Assembly: GCF_900290235.1 (NCBI RefSeq)
Contig: NZ_OLMK01000072.1
Span: 88,825 to 152,824 of the forward strand
Origin: Streptomyces sp. MA5143a
GTDB lineage: Bacteria > Actinomycetota > Actinomycetes > Streptomycetales > Streptomycetaceae
Direction of reading: 5' to 3'
Length of the DNA stretch: 64,000 bases
Of this stretch, positions 1-8,334 are shown in pieces. The position numbers and the translations under genes are program-made. Within the stretch, counting starts at the first letter, position 1. Each line of letters starts with the position of its first letter. A model generated the notes under the pieces. That model ran no database searches and had not been told where the DNA came from. It saw only the letters and a program-made list of their open reading frames with translations.

Positions 1-211
1 CCATCGACAGGGCGTCCTCCAGCCCCAGCAGCCGCCGCGAGATCACCGCCCGGCTCGCCCACGGGCAGGCCCTGCTGACGACCAGCCGGTACCGGCCCGC
101 CTCCACGCGCCGGCCGTCTGGGCCGTCGGCGGTGATGCGGTCCGTGAAATGGCTCGCCGACCGCTCGAACCGCTTCCGGCCGTACTCCTCGTTGCCTTCG
201 CCGCCACTCAC
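1..211 (-). CDS. Glutathionyl-hydroquinone reductase-like (omega GST/ECM4) protein, N-terminal part
   Basis: The gene runs off the left edge; only about 70 N-terminal residues are visible. The chosen start is a GTG at 211 behind a GGGAAGG-like ribosome site. The frame contains ...GRYRLVVSRACPWASRAVISRRLLGLE, the N-terminal thioredoxin-fold signature of the YqjG/ECM4 omega glutathione transferases, with Cys of CPWA as the expected catalytic residue. Enzymes of this family reduce glutathionyl-hydroquinones; actinobacterial members probably use mycothiol, which is inference. The usual HR after CPWA is SR here. It is divergent from the cation efflux gene at 398. Confidence 0.8.
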   Translation of the reverse strand, partial: MSGGEGNEEYGRKRFERSASHFTDRITADGPDGRRVEAGRYRLVVSRACPWASRAVISRRLLGLEDALSM

Positions 212-334
212 CGTGCTCGCCCTTCCCGATCCGCTCGCGTCGACAGGTGTGCCCTGGTGCGGGTTCCCCGATTTCCGCGACCCCCACGGTGTGAGCGGGA
301 CCGGCCGGGGCAGTCGGGCACAGATGACCGGACA

Positions 335-345
335 GTGACGGTCAC
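335..345. promoter_or_regulatory. Perfect palindrome GTGACGGTCAC between divergent genes
   Basis: An 11-bp perfect inverted repeat (GTGAC, G, GTCAC) lies in the 186-bp gap between the divergent transferase and efflux genes, about 55 bp before the efflux start. It could be an operator for a metal- or thiol-responsive repressor. No regulator gene is nearby, so the assignment is only positional. Confidence 0.3.
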
Positions 346-397
346 GAGGACGACGAGGCCGCGAGAACATCGGACGGAGGGGGCCAGGAGGAACTTC

Positions 398-1870
398 ATG
401 GGGCGGGAACGGCCCGGCATCGGGATACCCGGGCACGAGATGGGCGGGGACGGAACGCCGGGGGAGGGGACGGAGCGCGCGGGGATGTCCGGGAGTGCGA
501 CGGGCCGGGACGGTACGGGCGGCCCATCACGGCTCGACGGGCGGGAGCGCGGAGTGCGCGATGCGGACGGGAAGGGGCTCGGGGGGTCGGAGCGCGCACC
601 GGGCGATGCGGAGGGGGCGGGGCTCGAAGGGCGGGAACGCGCACCGCGCGATGCGGACCGGGCGGGGCTCGGGGGGCCGGAGGGCGCACCGGGCGATGCG
701 GAGGGGGCGGGGCTCGAAGGGCGGGAACGCGCACCGCGCGATGCGGACCGGGCGGGGCTCGAAGGGCCGGAGCCCGGACCGGGCCGCACGGACGGCGCTG
801 GGCCCGACCAGCGGGACGGGCTCGGGGACGGTGCGGCCGAGTTGTGTGAGCCGACCCCGCGGCGGGGCGGCGCGGACGGCGCCGACCGCAGGACCCGCGT
901 CACCGTCCTGGTCGCGCTCGGCGCGAACCTCGTGATCGCCGTCGCCAAGACCATCGGAGGACTCCTCGCCGGGTCCCCGGCCCTCCTCTCCGAGGCCGCG
1001 CACTCGGTCGCCGACAGCCTCAACGAGGTCTTCCTCCTCGCCGCGCTGCGCCGCAGCCGCCGCCCGGCGGACAGTCGGCACCCCTTCGGCTACGGCAAGG
1101 AACGCTTCTTCTGGTCCCTGCTCGCCGCCGTCGGCATCTTCGTCATGGGTGGCTGCTTCTCCGTCTTCCAGGGCTTCCACGCCCTGACCGGCGGCTCGGA
1201 GGACTCCTACGACGGTTACGTGGCCGGCCTCGCCGTCCTCGGCGTCGCCCTGCTCTCCGAGGGCGCCTCCCTGCTGCGCGCCCTGCACCAGGTGCGTGCG
1301 CAGGGCGGCGCGGGCGGCCTGCGGGACCCGGCGCTGCGGACGGTCGTCGCCGAGGACGGCACCGCCGTACTGGGCGTGACCCTGGCGATCGCCGGGATGG
1401 CCCTGCACATGGTGACGGGGCAGGTGCTCTGGGAGGCGCTCGCCTCGTTCGGGATCGGCGCCCTCCTCATGTACGTGGCGTTCTGGCTCGGCCGGGACGC
1501 CCGCGAGCAGCTCATCGGGCGCGCGGCGGGCGCCGAGGCGAGCCATAAAATCCGTGCCCTGCTGGAGGCGCAGCCCGAGATCGACAGCGTCGAGGCCCTG
1601 CTCACCATGGAGCTCGGCCTGGACTCCACCCTGGTGGCCGCCCGTGTGGACCTCGTGCCCGGTCTCGACAGCGAACGGGTCGAGGAGATCGCCGTACGCA
1701 TCAAGCGCTCCATCGCCCACATCGTCCCCGAGGCCCAGCAGATCTTCCTCGACGTGACGGACGCCCGCGCCGCCCGGCGGGCTCGGCAGGCCGAGCAGGG
1801 GGAGCCGACCGCGGGGGGCGCGAAGACAGCGAAGAGCCCCGCCGCGACGGGGGAACGCGGCGGGGCCTGA
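398..1870 (+). CDS. Cation diffusion facilitator (CDF) family transporter with repetitive N-terminal extension
   Basis: A 490-residue protein. The ATG at 398 has an AGGAGG site 6-7 bases upstream, which decides the start. Residues about 1-165 are a charged Gly/Asp/Glu/Arg-rich extension containing five 15-residue repeats. The conserved part begins near VTVLVALGANLVIAVAK and holds the CDF hallmarks: LLSEAAHSVADSLNE (S-x3-H-x3-D metal motif in the second helix), HPFGYGKERFFW, several membrane segments, and a C-terminal cytoplasmic domain. CDF proteins exchange divalent cations (Zn, Fe, Mn, Co) for protons at the plasma membrane; the substrate here is unknown. A second HxxxD metal motif is not obvious. 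Confidence 0.85.
   Translation: MGRERPGIGIPGHEMGGDGTPGEGTERAGMSGSATGRDGTGGPSRLDGRERGVRDADGKGLGGSERAPGDAEGAGLEGRERAPRDADRAGLGGPEGAPGDAEGAGLEGRERAPRDADRAGLEGPEPGPGRTDGAGPDQRDGLGDGAAELCEPTPRRGGADGADRRTRVTVLVALGANLVIAVAKTIGGLLAGSPALLSEAAHSVADSLNEVFLLAALRRSRRPADSRHPFGYGKERFFWSLLAAVGIFVMGGCFSVFQGFHALTGGSEDSYDGYVAGLAVLGVALLSEGASLLRALHQVRAQGGAGGLRDPALRTVVAEDGTAVLGVTLAIAGMALHMVTGQVLWEALASFGIGALLMYVAFWLGRDAREQLIGRAAGAEASHKIRALLEAQPEIDSVEALLTMELGLDSTLVAARVDLVPGLDSERVEEIAVRIKRSIAHIVPEAQQIFLDVTDARAARRARQAEQGEPTAGGAKTAKSPAATGERGGA
557..781 (+). repeat. Five tandem 45-bp units inside the CDF gene
   Basis: In-frame units of 45 bp alternate two versions, encoding RDAD(R/G)xGLxG..(R/G)AP and GDAEGAGLEGRERAP, so there is also a 90-bp higher-order period (for example 602-691 and 692-736 onward). 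The translated repeat is strongly charged and low complexity. The arrangement indicates slippage or unequal crossing-over. Confidence 0.85.
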
Positions 1871-1953
1871 GACTCGGCTGCCCGGCGACCGGGGGATCAT
1901 GCGCGTCGATCCGAGGATTTCTGCTCCCCGCCGACCGGGCGCCCCGGCCTCTC

Positions 1954-2403
1954 CTACGCGCCCGTCACCGGCTCCAGCACGAAGACCGGTATCTCCCGGT
2001 CGGTCTTTTTCTGGTAGTCGTCGTACGCCGGGTAAGCGGCGACCGCGCGCTCCCACCACAGGGCCTTCTCGTCCCCGGTGACCTCACGTGCCGTCATGTC
2101 CTGCCGGTTCCCGCCGTCCTGGAGTTCCACGTGGGGGTCGGACGTGACGTTGTGGTACCAGACGGGGTGCTTGGGCGCGCCGCCCTGCGAGGCCACGACC
2201 GCGTACCGCCCGTCGTGCTCCACGCGCATCAGCGGGGTCTTGCGGATCTTGCCGCTCTTCGCGCCGCGGGTGGTGAGGATGATGACGGGCATCCCCGTGT
2301 CCAGCAGCGTCGTCCCCTCGGTGCCACCCGAGCTCTCGTACAACTCCACCTGGTCGCGCACCCATTGCGTGGGGCTCGGCACATACTCGCCTTCAAGGGG
2401 CAT
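1954..2403 (-). CDS. Nitroreductase/deazaflavin (F420)-dependent oxidoreductase family protein
   Basis: A 149-residue protein starting MPLEGEYVPSPTQWV. The core PVIILTTRGAKSGKIRKTPLMRVEHDGRYAVVASQGG...HPVWYHNVTSDPHVELQ is the signature of the Ddn-like F420-dependent nitroreductase family (PF04075): a split beta-barrel that binds F420 and reduces quinones, nitro compounds or enoates. Length is normal. The ATG at 2403 was preferred over an in-frame start at 2454 because family similarity begins near it and an AAAGGA-like site precedes it. It is convergent with the efflux gene. The physiological substrate cannot be told. Confidence 0.85.
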   Translation of the reverse strand: MPLEGEYVPSPTQWVRDQVELYESSGGTEGTTLLDTGMPVIILTTRGAKSGKIRKTPLMRVEHDGRYAVVASQGGAPKHPVWYHNVTSDPHVELQDGGNRQDMTAREVTGDEKALWWERAVAAYPAYDDYQKKTDREIPVFVLEPVTGA

Positions 2404-2528
2404 GGGGCAACAGTCCTTTCCAGTCGGGTCCGGATACCGCCCCGTCGTCAACACGCGCCCCCGCCGTTTTCATCCTCACCGGGCGGTCCGGGCGCGGAAA
2501 CGGTTCCCACGCCCGGACCACCCGGTGG

Positions 2529-3158
2529 TCAGGACGGCAGCAGCATGCGTGCCGCCAGCACCGCGATGACGGCACTCGACACGAGTCCCGTCGCCAGCCG
2601 CCCCCGGTGCCCGGTCAGCGCGCGGCCGAGCAGGGCACCGCCACCGGCCAGCAGCAGTTGCCAGCTCGCGGAGGCGAGGAAAGCGGCGAGGACGAACACC
2701 GCCTGTTCCAGTGGGCTTACGGCCTCGGTGGCGCGGCTGCCCAGGACGAGCGCGGCGAAGTAGACGACGGTGGTGGGGTTCAGGAGGGTGATCCCGAGGA
2801 GCGCGGTGTACGCGCGTACCGGGCCCACCGGGTCCCGCTGCTGCCGGCCGGGCAGCAGCCGGGCGCGGTACTGGCGCACGGCCGTGACCGCGCCGCGCAC
2901 CGCGAGCGCGAGGAGCACCAGGGCGGACGCCCAGCGCAACGGCACCAGCACGGGCTGGAGGGCCACCGCGAGCGCCGTACCGCCGAGGGCGGCGAGAAGG
3001 GCGTAGAGCCCGTCGGCGGTCGCGACGCCCAGCGCGGCGCACGCGCCGGTGCGCAGGGACGTACGGGCGGTGAGGGAGACCAGATAGGTCGCGACCGCTC
3101 CGACGGGGATGGCGATGCCATAGCCCGCGAGGAGCCCCGCGACGAGCGCGGCCGTCAT
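2529..3158 (-). CDS. LysE/RhtB family exporter
   Basis: A 209-residue, very hydrophobic protein starting MTAALVAGLLAGYGIAIPVGAV. The motif GITLLNPTTVVYFAALVLGS matches the conserved NPK/NPT loop of the LysE translocator family, which exports amino acids or related solutes. Six membrane segments can be traced, with a charged loop (RQYRARLLPGRQQRD) in the middle. The open frame extends farther upstream, but that part is compositional noise. The substrate is unknown. Confidence 0.85.
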   Translation of the reverse strand: MTAALVAGLLAGYGIAIPVGAVATYLVSLTARTSLRTGACAALGVATADGLYALLAALGGTALAVALQPVLVPLRWASALVLLALAVRGAVTAVRQYRARLLPGRQQRDPVGPVRAYTALLGITLLNPTTVVYFAALVLGSRATEAVSPLEQAVFVLAAFLASASWQLLLAGGGALLGRALTGHRGRLATGLVSSAVIAVLAARMLLPS

Positions 3159-3394
3159 GACCGGGGCGGCGTCGGTCCCCACGGTCGGCCGGACTGCTGC
3201 TGGCCCCGCACCGGACGAACGGCGGCGGAGGTGGGCGGCAGGAGGGCATCGGTGATGGACATGCGCAGAGCTTGGGGCCGGGCGCCCCGCCCACGCAATC
3301 GAATTACGCCCACCGGGCCTGGGGCGGATGCGGCGCCGGACCGGGACCGGATGCCGTCCGCCGCAGGCGGCACACGTATCCACCTGGACAGGTA

Positions 3395-3424
3395 TTGACC
3401 CGGGAATCCCGGCCTCCTTATCTT
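3395..3424 (+). promoter_or_regulatory. Sigma70/HrdB-like promoter for the LLM oxidoreductase gene
   Basis: TTGACC at 3395-3400 and TATCTT at 3419-3424 are separated by 18 bp, close to the major vegetative promoter consensus. A 13-bp inverted repeat CCGGGA-A-TCCCGG (3400-3412) fills the front of the spacer. Confidence 0.65.
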
Positions 3425-3438
3425 GTTTGGAATCAAAC
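3425..3438. promoter_or_regulatory. Operator-like inverted repeat GTTTG-GAAT-CAAAC
   Basis: A perfect 5+5 inverted repeat with a 4-bp centre starts at the last base of the -10 box and covers the expected transcription start. This placement is typical of a repressor site. The sequence type suits a MarR- or TetR-like dimer, but no regulator is adjacent. Confidence 0.5.
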
Positions 3439-3453
3439 GAACTGGGGAGTGTC

Positions 3454-4395
3454 ATGGGCGCCGCACCACGCATGCTGCTTGTGCTGAGCGAGAACTGGAC
3501 GCTGACCGGCGGCCGCGCCGATCTGCCCACCGCCGTACGGTGGGCGCGCGAGGCGGAGGACGCCGGGTTCGACTCCGTCATGGTCAGCGAGCACATCGTG
3601 CTCGGCCCGGACGCCGGGGCCGCCGGCCTCATGGGCAACCCCCGCGACTACGCCCTCCCGGGCAACCAGGACCCGTACACACCCTGGCCCAACTCCCTGC
3701 TCCTGCTCGCCGCGATCGCCTCCGTCACCGAGCGCCTGCGGCTCGCCGCCGCCGCGGTGCTCGCCCCGCTGCGCCACCCCCTGCTGATGGCCAGGGAACT
3801 CGGCACCCTCGACCTCATCAGCGAGGGACGGCTGCTGGTGCAGCCCACGGTGAGCTGGAGCAAGGACGAGTACGACGCGCTCGGCGTGCCCTTCGGCAGC
3901 CGGGGACGACTGCTCGACGAACACCTCGCCGTCTGGGCGAAGGCGTGGGGGCCGTCCCCGATCTCCCACGACAGCGAGCACTACCCGTTCCGGGACGTGT
4001 ACTTCGAGCCCAAGGCCTACCGGCCCGAGGGACCCCGGCTGTGGTTCGGAGGGCAGCGACTGCACGGCCCCGTGCTGCGCCGCCTGGTCCGCCACGGCCA
4101 TGGCTTCCACCCGCTCGGCCGCCCCACGCCGCCGGACATCCAGGCGCTGAAGGAGGCCATGGCCGCGGCCGGCCGGGACATCGCCGAGCTGGAGATGATC
4201 GGCGGCACCCAGGCGGTCTTCCCCGACGACCACTCCCCGGCGGACCTCGGCGCGGCCCTCGCCTCCCTGCCGGAACAACTGGAGCAGGGGTTCACGACGT
4301 TCTGCGTCAAGCCGAACCAGTTCATCGACGACCCCGACGGGGTGGGCGCCTTCTGCAAGGAGGTCATGCGGCGGGTGACCGCCCTCACGGGCTGA
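3454..4395 (+). CDS. LLM-class flavin-dependent oxidoreductase (luciferase-like, TIM barrel)
   Basis: A 313-residue protein. The ATG at 3454 follows GGGGAG by 5-6 bases. Features of bacterial luciferase-like monooxygenases/F420 reductases are WAREAEDAGFDSVMVSEHIVLGPD near the N-terminus, LRLAAAAVLAPLRHPLLMARELGTLDLISEGRLLVQPTVSWSKDEYDALGVPF, and a C-terminal flavin/phosphate-binding region. It should use FMN or F420 to oxidise or reduce a small organic substrate. It stands as a single transcript behind its own promoter with two inverted repeats, so it is probably inducible. The substrate is unknown. Confidence 0.85.
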   Translation: MGAAPRMLLVLSENWTLTGGRADLPTAVRWAREAEDAGFDSVMVSEHIVLGPDAGAAGLMGNPRDYALPGNQDPYTPWPNSLLLLAAIASVTERLRLAAAAVLAPLRHPLLMARELGTLDLISEGRLLVQPTVSWSKDEYDALGVPFGSRGRLLDEHLAVWAKAWGPSPISHDSEHYPFRDVYFEPKAYRPEGPRLWFGGQRLHGPVLRRLVRHGHGFHPLGRPTPPDIQALKEAMAAAGRDIAELEMIGGTQAVFPDDHSPADLGAALASLPEQLEQGFTTFCVKPNQFIDDPDGVGAFCKEVMRRVTALTG

Positions 4396-4454
4396 GAGGA
4401 GGGAGGGGCCGACGGGCGCCCGGCGGCTGACGGCGGTTCAGTAGGGTTCCACGG

Positions 4455-5045
4455 ATGACCGACACCGCGCCCGGAACCCGGCAGAGCCCGGCCCCCGCCA
4501 CCGACCGGCCCTTCCTCTACGTCGTCGTCTGCGCCGCCGGGATCGCCGTGGAGGTCGACAGACTCATCGCGGCGGCACAGCGTCGGGGCTGGGAGGTCGG
4601 GGTCTTCGCGACCCCCGTCGCCCTGGGCGGGTTCTTCGACACGGCGGCCGTCGAGGCACGGACCGGCCGCCCCATCCGCTCCGCCTGGCGCTCCCCGGGC
4701 GACCCGCGGCCCTTCCCGCCGCCGGACGCGGTCGTGGTCGCTCCCGCCACCTTCAACACCCTCAACAAGTGGGCGGCGGGCACGGCCGACACCCTCGCCC
4801 TCGGCACCCTCTGCGAGGCGTACGGCCTCGGCGTCCCCATCGCCGTCCTGCCCTGCGTCTCCGAGGCCCTGGCGGCCCACCCGGCGTACCGCGCCAGCCT
4901 GGAACGACTGCGCGGCATGGGCGTACGGTTCGGCGACCCGTACGCCGGTGAGGTCCGATCCGACGGCGAACGCCCCGAGTTCCGGTGGGAGCGGGCGCTG
5001 GACCTGCTGGACACACAGGGCCACCCCGTTCAACCGAACGGTTGA
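4455..5045 (+). CDS. Flavoprotein of the HFCD/Dfp family
   Basis: A 196-residue protein. VVVAPATFNTLNKWAAGTADTLAL is the PASANT-NK-like motif of homo-oligomeric flavin-containing Cys decarboxylases, the family of Dfp, EpiD and UbiX, and VVVCAAGIAVEVDRLIAAAQRRGWEVGVFATP is the preceding Rossmann-like strand. These proteins bind FMN. Small stand-alone Streptomyces members of this type have no settled function. No peptide substrate or coenzyme A gene is adjacent. The start is the ATG at 4455. Confidence 0.8.
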   Translation: MTDTAPGTRQSPAPATDRPFLYVVVCAAGIAVEVDRLIAAAQRRGWEVGVFATPVALGGFFDTAAVEARTGRPIRSAWRSPGDPRPFPPPDAVVVAPATFNTLNKWAAGTADTLALGTLCEAYGLGVPIAVLPCVSEALAAHPAYRASLERLRGMGVRFGDPYAGEVRSDGERPEFRWERALDLLDTQGHPVQPNG

Positions 5046-5155
5046 ACCGGTCACCGGCCTTCGGGCGACGCGCCAGGTTCTCCCCCGGCCGCAGACTGAC
5101 GGCGCCGCCCCGGCGGCACGACGAACTCAGAGCCGCGGAAAGGACCGTGCCCCCC

Positions 5156-6304
5156 ATGGCCAGCAATCTCAGCCGACGACGCATCCTCACCACCTCGACG
5201 GGTGCCGCGCTCGGCGGACTCGTCGCCGGCGGCACCGCCCGGGCCGCCGCCCCGGGGACGTCGTCGAGCCGGTCCGCGGCGGCCGGCGGCGAGGAGACCC
5301 GGTCGCTCGACGAGCTGTACCGCGCCGCCGTCGCCGAGGGCGGCAGGCTCGTCCTCTACGCGGGCGGCGACACCGCGACCCAGCAGAACGGCACGGCCGA
5401 GGCGTTCCGCGCCCGCTTCCCCGACATCGACCTCACGGTCGTCGTGGACTACAGCAAGTACCACGACGTCCGCGTCGACAACCAGCTCGCCACCGACACC
5501 CTGGTCCCCGACGTCGTCCAGCTCCAGACCCTCCAGGACTTCACCCGCTGGAAGCGCCGGGGCGAGCTGCTGCCGTACCGGCCCGCCGGGTTCTCGAAGG
5601 TCTACCGGCCCTTCCGCGACCCGGACGGCGCGTGGACGGCCGTGTCGGTCATCGGCTTCAGCTATCTGTACGACGTGGCCGCGGCCGGCGCCGACGCGCC
5701 CAAGTCCCCCTACGAGCTGGTCGATCCGCGCTGGAAGGGCCGCATCGCGTCCTCCTACCCGCACGACGACGACGCGGTGCTCTACCTCTTCTCCCTCTAC
5801 CAGCAGGCGTACGGCTGGGACTGGATCGCGAGGTTCGCCGCGCAGCAGCCGCAGTTCAACCGGGGCTCGCACTCCCCGGGCCTCGCCGTCAGCGGGAAGC
5901 AGAAGGTCATCGGCGTCGGCGGCGCCGGCTCGCTGACCACGCCCGCGACCGCCCCCACCCGGTGGGCCGTGGCCGACGGGCACCCCTTCATGGCCTGGGG
6001 CCAGCGCGCCGCGATCCTGCGGAAGGCCGCCCACCCGACCGCCGCCAAGCTGTACCTCAACTGGTCGCTGTCCACCGAGCGCCAGAGGGGTTCCTTCAAC
6101 GGCTGGTCCGTCCGCACGGACGTCACCCCGGCCGGCGGACTCAAGCCCGTGTGGGAGTACGCCGACGCGCATGTCGACGGCTTCCCCCGTTTCATGGAGG
6201 ACCGCGCCGCCGTCGAACGGCTGAAGCAGACCTTCGCCCTGTACTTCGGCGAGGTCAAGGGCGATCCGACCCCCGGCTCCCTGGGCCTGCACCCGGGTCG
6301 GTGA
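5156..6304 (+). CDS. Tat-exported extracellular solute-binding protein (iron/thiamine type)
   Basis: A 382-residue protein. The N-terminus LSRRRILTTSTGAALGGLVAGG is a twin-arginine signal followed by an AxA-like cleavage region. The body (ELYRAAVAEGGRLVLYAGGDTATQQ..., VVVDYSKYHDVRVDNQL, ...VVQLQTLQDF) resembles periplasmic binding proteins of the Fe(III)/thiamine/spermidine class. No permease or ATPase is next to it, so the partner transporter is elsewhere, or the protein feeds the two-component pair that follows. An in-frame GTG at 5147 is an alternative start, closer to the AAAGGA site. Confidence 0.8.
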   Translation: MASNLSRRRILTTSTGAALGGLVAGGTARAAAPGTSSSRSAAAGGEETRSLDELYRAAVAEGGRLVLYAGGDTATQQNGTAEAFRARFPDIDLTVVVDYSKYHDVRVDNQLATDTLVPDVVQLQTLQDFTRWKRRGELLPYRPAGFSKVYRPFRDPDGAWTAVSVIGFSYLYDVAAAGADAPKSPYELVDPRWKGRIASSYPHDDDAVLYLFSLYQQAYGWDWIARFAAQQPQFNRGSHSPGLAVSGKQKVIGVGGAGSLTTPATAPTRWAVADGHPFMAWGQRAAILRKAAHPTAAKLYLNWSLSTERQRGSFNGWSVRTDVTPAGGLKPVWEYADAHVDGFPRFMEDRAAVERLKQTFALYFGEVKGDPTPGSLGLHPGR

Positions 6305-6418
6305 CCGGCTGACTCAAAACAGCCCGCGCGGCCTCACCCTTCACTACGGTCACTCGAGTAACGCCCCACATCGGCCGGCTGTTCGCCGGCCAGGACCGTC
6401 GCGGAGGGAACCACCGCC

Positions 6419-7624
6419 GTGCCCGCCAACGCCGCCCCCACCGTCGTACGCCGCCGTCTGCTGTCGCCCGGACGACTGCCCGACCTGGTGTTCCTGACCG
6501 TCGTCATCGGCGGTCTGGTCCGCCTCGTCGACCTCAACTCGGCGCTGTGCTGGATCGTCGTCCCCCCGACCGTGCTGCTCGCCGTCGGGTACGTGGGCGG
6601 ACTCGCCTTCTGGGGGCGGCTGGGGCGGCGGGGCAGACCCGTCTGGCTGGGCACGCTGCTGGTTCTGTGGTGCTGGATCTCCTGGGCCGTCCCCGCCGAG
6701 CACGGCAGCGGCTACACCTGGCTCGCGGTCCCGCTCGCGATCCTCGCGCTCAGGATGTTCGGCGAGCGGGCGGCCCTGGCGGCGGTCGGCGTGATCACGG
6801 CCCTGGTCGTCCTCTTCGTGGCCCGCGCCACCGGCACCTTCGACATGGAACCGGTCGCGCCGCCGGCCGCCGCGGTCTGGGCGACCGTCGCCCTCTACCG
6901 GCGCCAGCAGCGGATGCTCGACGAACTTCGCCTTACCCGCGAGGAGTTGGCGCGCGGCCAGCGTGAGGCCGGACGGCTCGCCGAACGCGCCCGCATCGCC
7001 CGCGATCTGCACGACACGCTCGCCCAGGAACTCGCCGGCAGCCGTATGCTCCTCCAGGCCGCCGACCGCGACTGGGACCGCCGCCCCGACCTCGCCCGGA
7101 CCCAGGTCCGGGCGGTCGCCGACGCGCTCGGCGCCAACCTCGCCGAGACCCGCACCATCATCCGCGACCTCACCCCGCCCGCCCTGGAGCACGACGACCT
7201 CGGGACCGCGCTGCGCTCTCTGTGCGCCCGCCGCACCAGCACACCGGCCCATGTGGTGTTCCGCGCCGAGGGCCGCCCGGCGGACCTGACCGCCGAGCGG
7301 GCCGCCGCCCTGCTCCGCGTCGCCCAGGGCCTGGTGGCCAACGCCTGCGAACACGCCCGCGCCCGCCATGTGTGGGTCACCCTCGACCACCGCGAACAGG
7401 CCACGGTCACCGTCGAGGTCCGGGACGACGGCGTCGGCTTCGACACCGCGACGGCACCGGCCCGCCCCGGCGACCGGGGCCACGGGCTGAGCGCGGGCCG
7501 GCAGCGCCTCGGCGCCCTCGGCGGAACGCTCACCCTCGACAGCGCCCCGGGACGCGGCACGCTCGCCCGCGCCACCCTCCCGGTCGGCGCCCCCGCTCTG
7601 GCCGGCCGGGCGGGCGGCCGGTGA
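6419..7624 (+). CDS. Sensor histidine kinase, NarL/DesK type (HisKA_3)
   Basis: A 401-residue protein with a GTG start at 6419 behind GGAGGGA. The N-terminal 150 residues hold about four to five membrane segments. Then come a coiled linker (QQRMLDELRLTREELARGQREAGRL), the phosphoacceptor box ERARIARDLHDTLAQELAG (His followed by Asp), and a HATPase domain with an N box (GLVANACEHARARH) and G boxes (RDDGVGFD, GHGLSAGRQRL). It autophosphorylates on His and passes phosphate to the response regulator whose start overlaps this stop by 4 bp. The signal is unknown; no large extracellular sensor domain is present. Confidence 0.92.
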   Translation: MPANAAPTVVRRRLLSPGRLPDLVFLTVVIGGLVRLVDLNSALCWIVVPPTVLLAVGYVGGLAFWGRLGRRGRPVWLGTLLVLWCWISWAVPAEHGSGYTWLAVPLAILALRMFGERAALAAVGVITALVVLFVARATGTFDMEPVAPPAAAVWATVALYRRQQRMLDELRLTREELARGQREAGRLAERARIARDLHDTLAQELAGSRMLLQAADRDWDRRPDLARTQVRAVADALGANLAETRTIIRDLTPPALEHDDLGTALRSLCARRTSTPAHVVFRAEGRPADLTAERAAALLRVAQGLVANACEHARARHVWVTLDHREQATVTVEVRDDGVGFDTATAPARPGDRGHGLSAGRQRLGALGGTLTLDSAPGRGTLARATLPVGAPALAGRAGGR

Positions 7625-8286
7625 ACGACAGCCCCCGCGTCCCGCTCCGCGTCCTGATCGTCGACGACCACACCGTCGTCCGGGCCGGACTGCGCGCCCT
7701 CCTCACCGGCGAGCCCGGCTTCGACGTGGTCGGTGAGACGGGCGACGGCGCCGAAGCCGTCCGCCTCGCGGCCCGGCTCCGCCCCGACGTCGTCCTGATG
7801 GACCTCCGGCTGACGCGCGACACCGACCCGGGCGACCGGCTGAACGGGCTCGACGCGACCCGCCGCATCGTCGCCGGCACCCAGCGGACCCGCGTGGTCG
7901 TCCTCACGAGCTACAGCGGCCAGGGCGACGTCCTGCGGGCGATGGAGGCGGGCGCCCGCGGCTACATCCTCAAGGCGGGCCCGCCCGAGGAGCTGTTCCG
8001 TGCCGTGCGCGCCGCCGCCGCGGGCGGGATGGGCCTCGCCCCGGAGGTGGCGGGACACCTCGCCGGTCCCCTGGCCGATCCGGGGGCCTCCCTCAGCGAG
8101 CGGGAGATCCAGGTCGTGCGGCTGCTGGCGCGGGGCGGCAGCAACCGCTCCATCGCCGCAGCCCTGCACCTCACCGAGGCCACGGTCAAGACCCACCTGG
8201 TCCGCATCTACCGCAAGCTGGGCACGGAGAACCGGGCGAGCACGGTGTCGGAGGCCGTCCGGCGAGGGCTGCTGGAACTCGGCTGA
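7621..8286 (+). CDS. NarL/FixJ-family response regulator
   Basis: A 221-residue protein whose GTG overlaps the kinase stop (GTGA), showing translational coupling. The receiver domain begins LRVLIVDDHTVVRAGLRALL, the phosphoacceptor Asp is in PDVVLMDLRL, followed by a conserved T/S region and a Lys (YILKAGPPEEL). The C-terminal LuxR helix-turn-helix is LSEREIQVVRLLARGGSNRSIAAALHLTEATVKTHLVRIYRKLG. It is a cognate transcription factor of the upstream kinase; targets are unknown. Confidence 0.93.
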   Translation: MNDSPRVPLRVLIVDDHTVVRAGLRALLTGEPGFDVVGETGDGAEAVRLAARLRPDVVLMDLRLTRDTDPGDRLNGLDATRRIVAGTQRTRVVVLTSYSGQGDVLRAMEAGARGYILKAGPPEELFRAVRAAAAGGMGLAPEVAGHLAGPLADPGASLSEREIQVVRLLARGGSNRSIAAALHLTEATVKTHLVRIYRKLGTENRASTVSEAVRRGLLELG

Positions 8287-8334
8287 CCCGCCGCCCGACC
8301 CGCCACCCGCCGCCCGCCGACCCCCGTCGCCCCG

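Noticed and set aside
557..781. Possible CRISPR-like array (regular 45-bp units)
   Set aside because: Units are contiguous, in frame with a real gene, and have no unique spacers.
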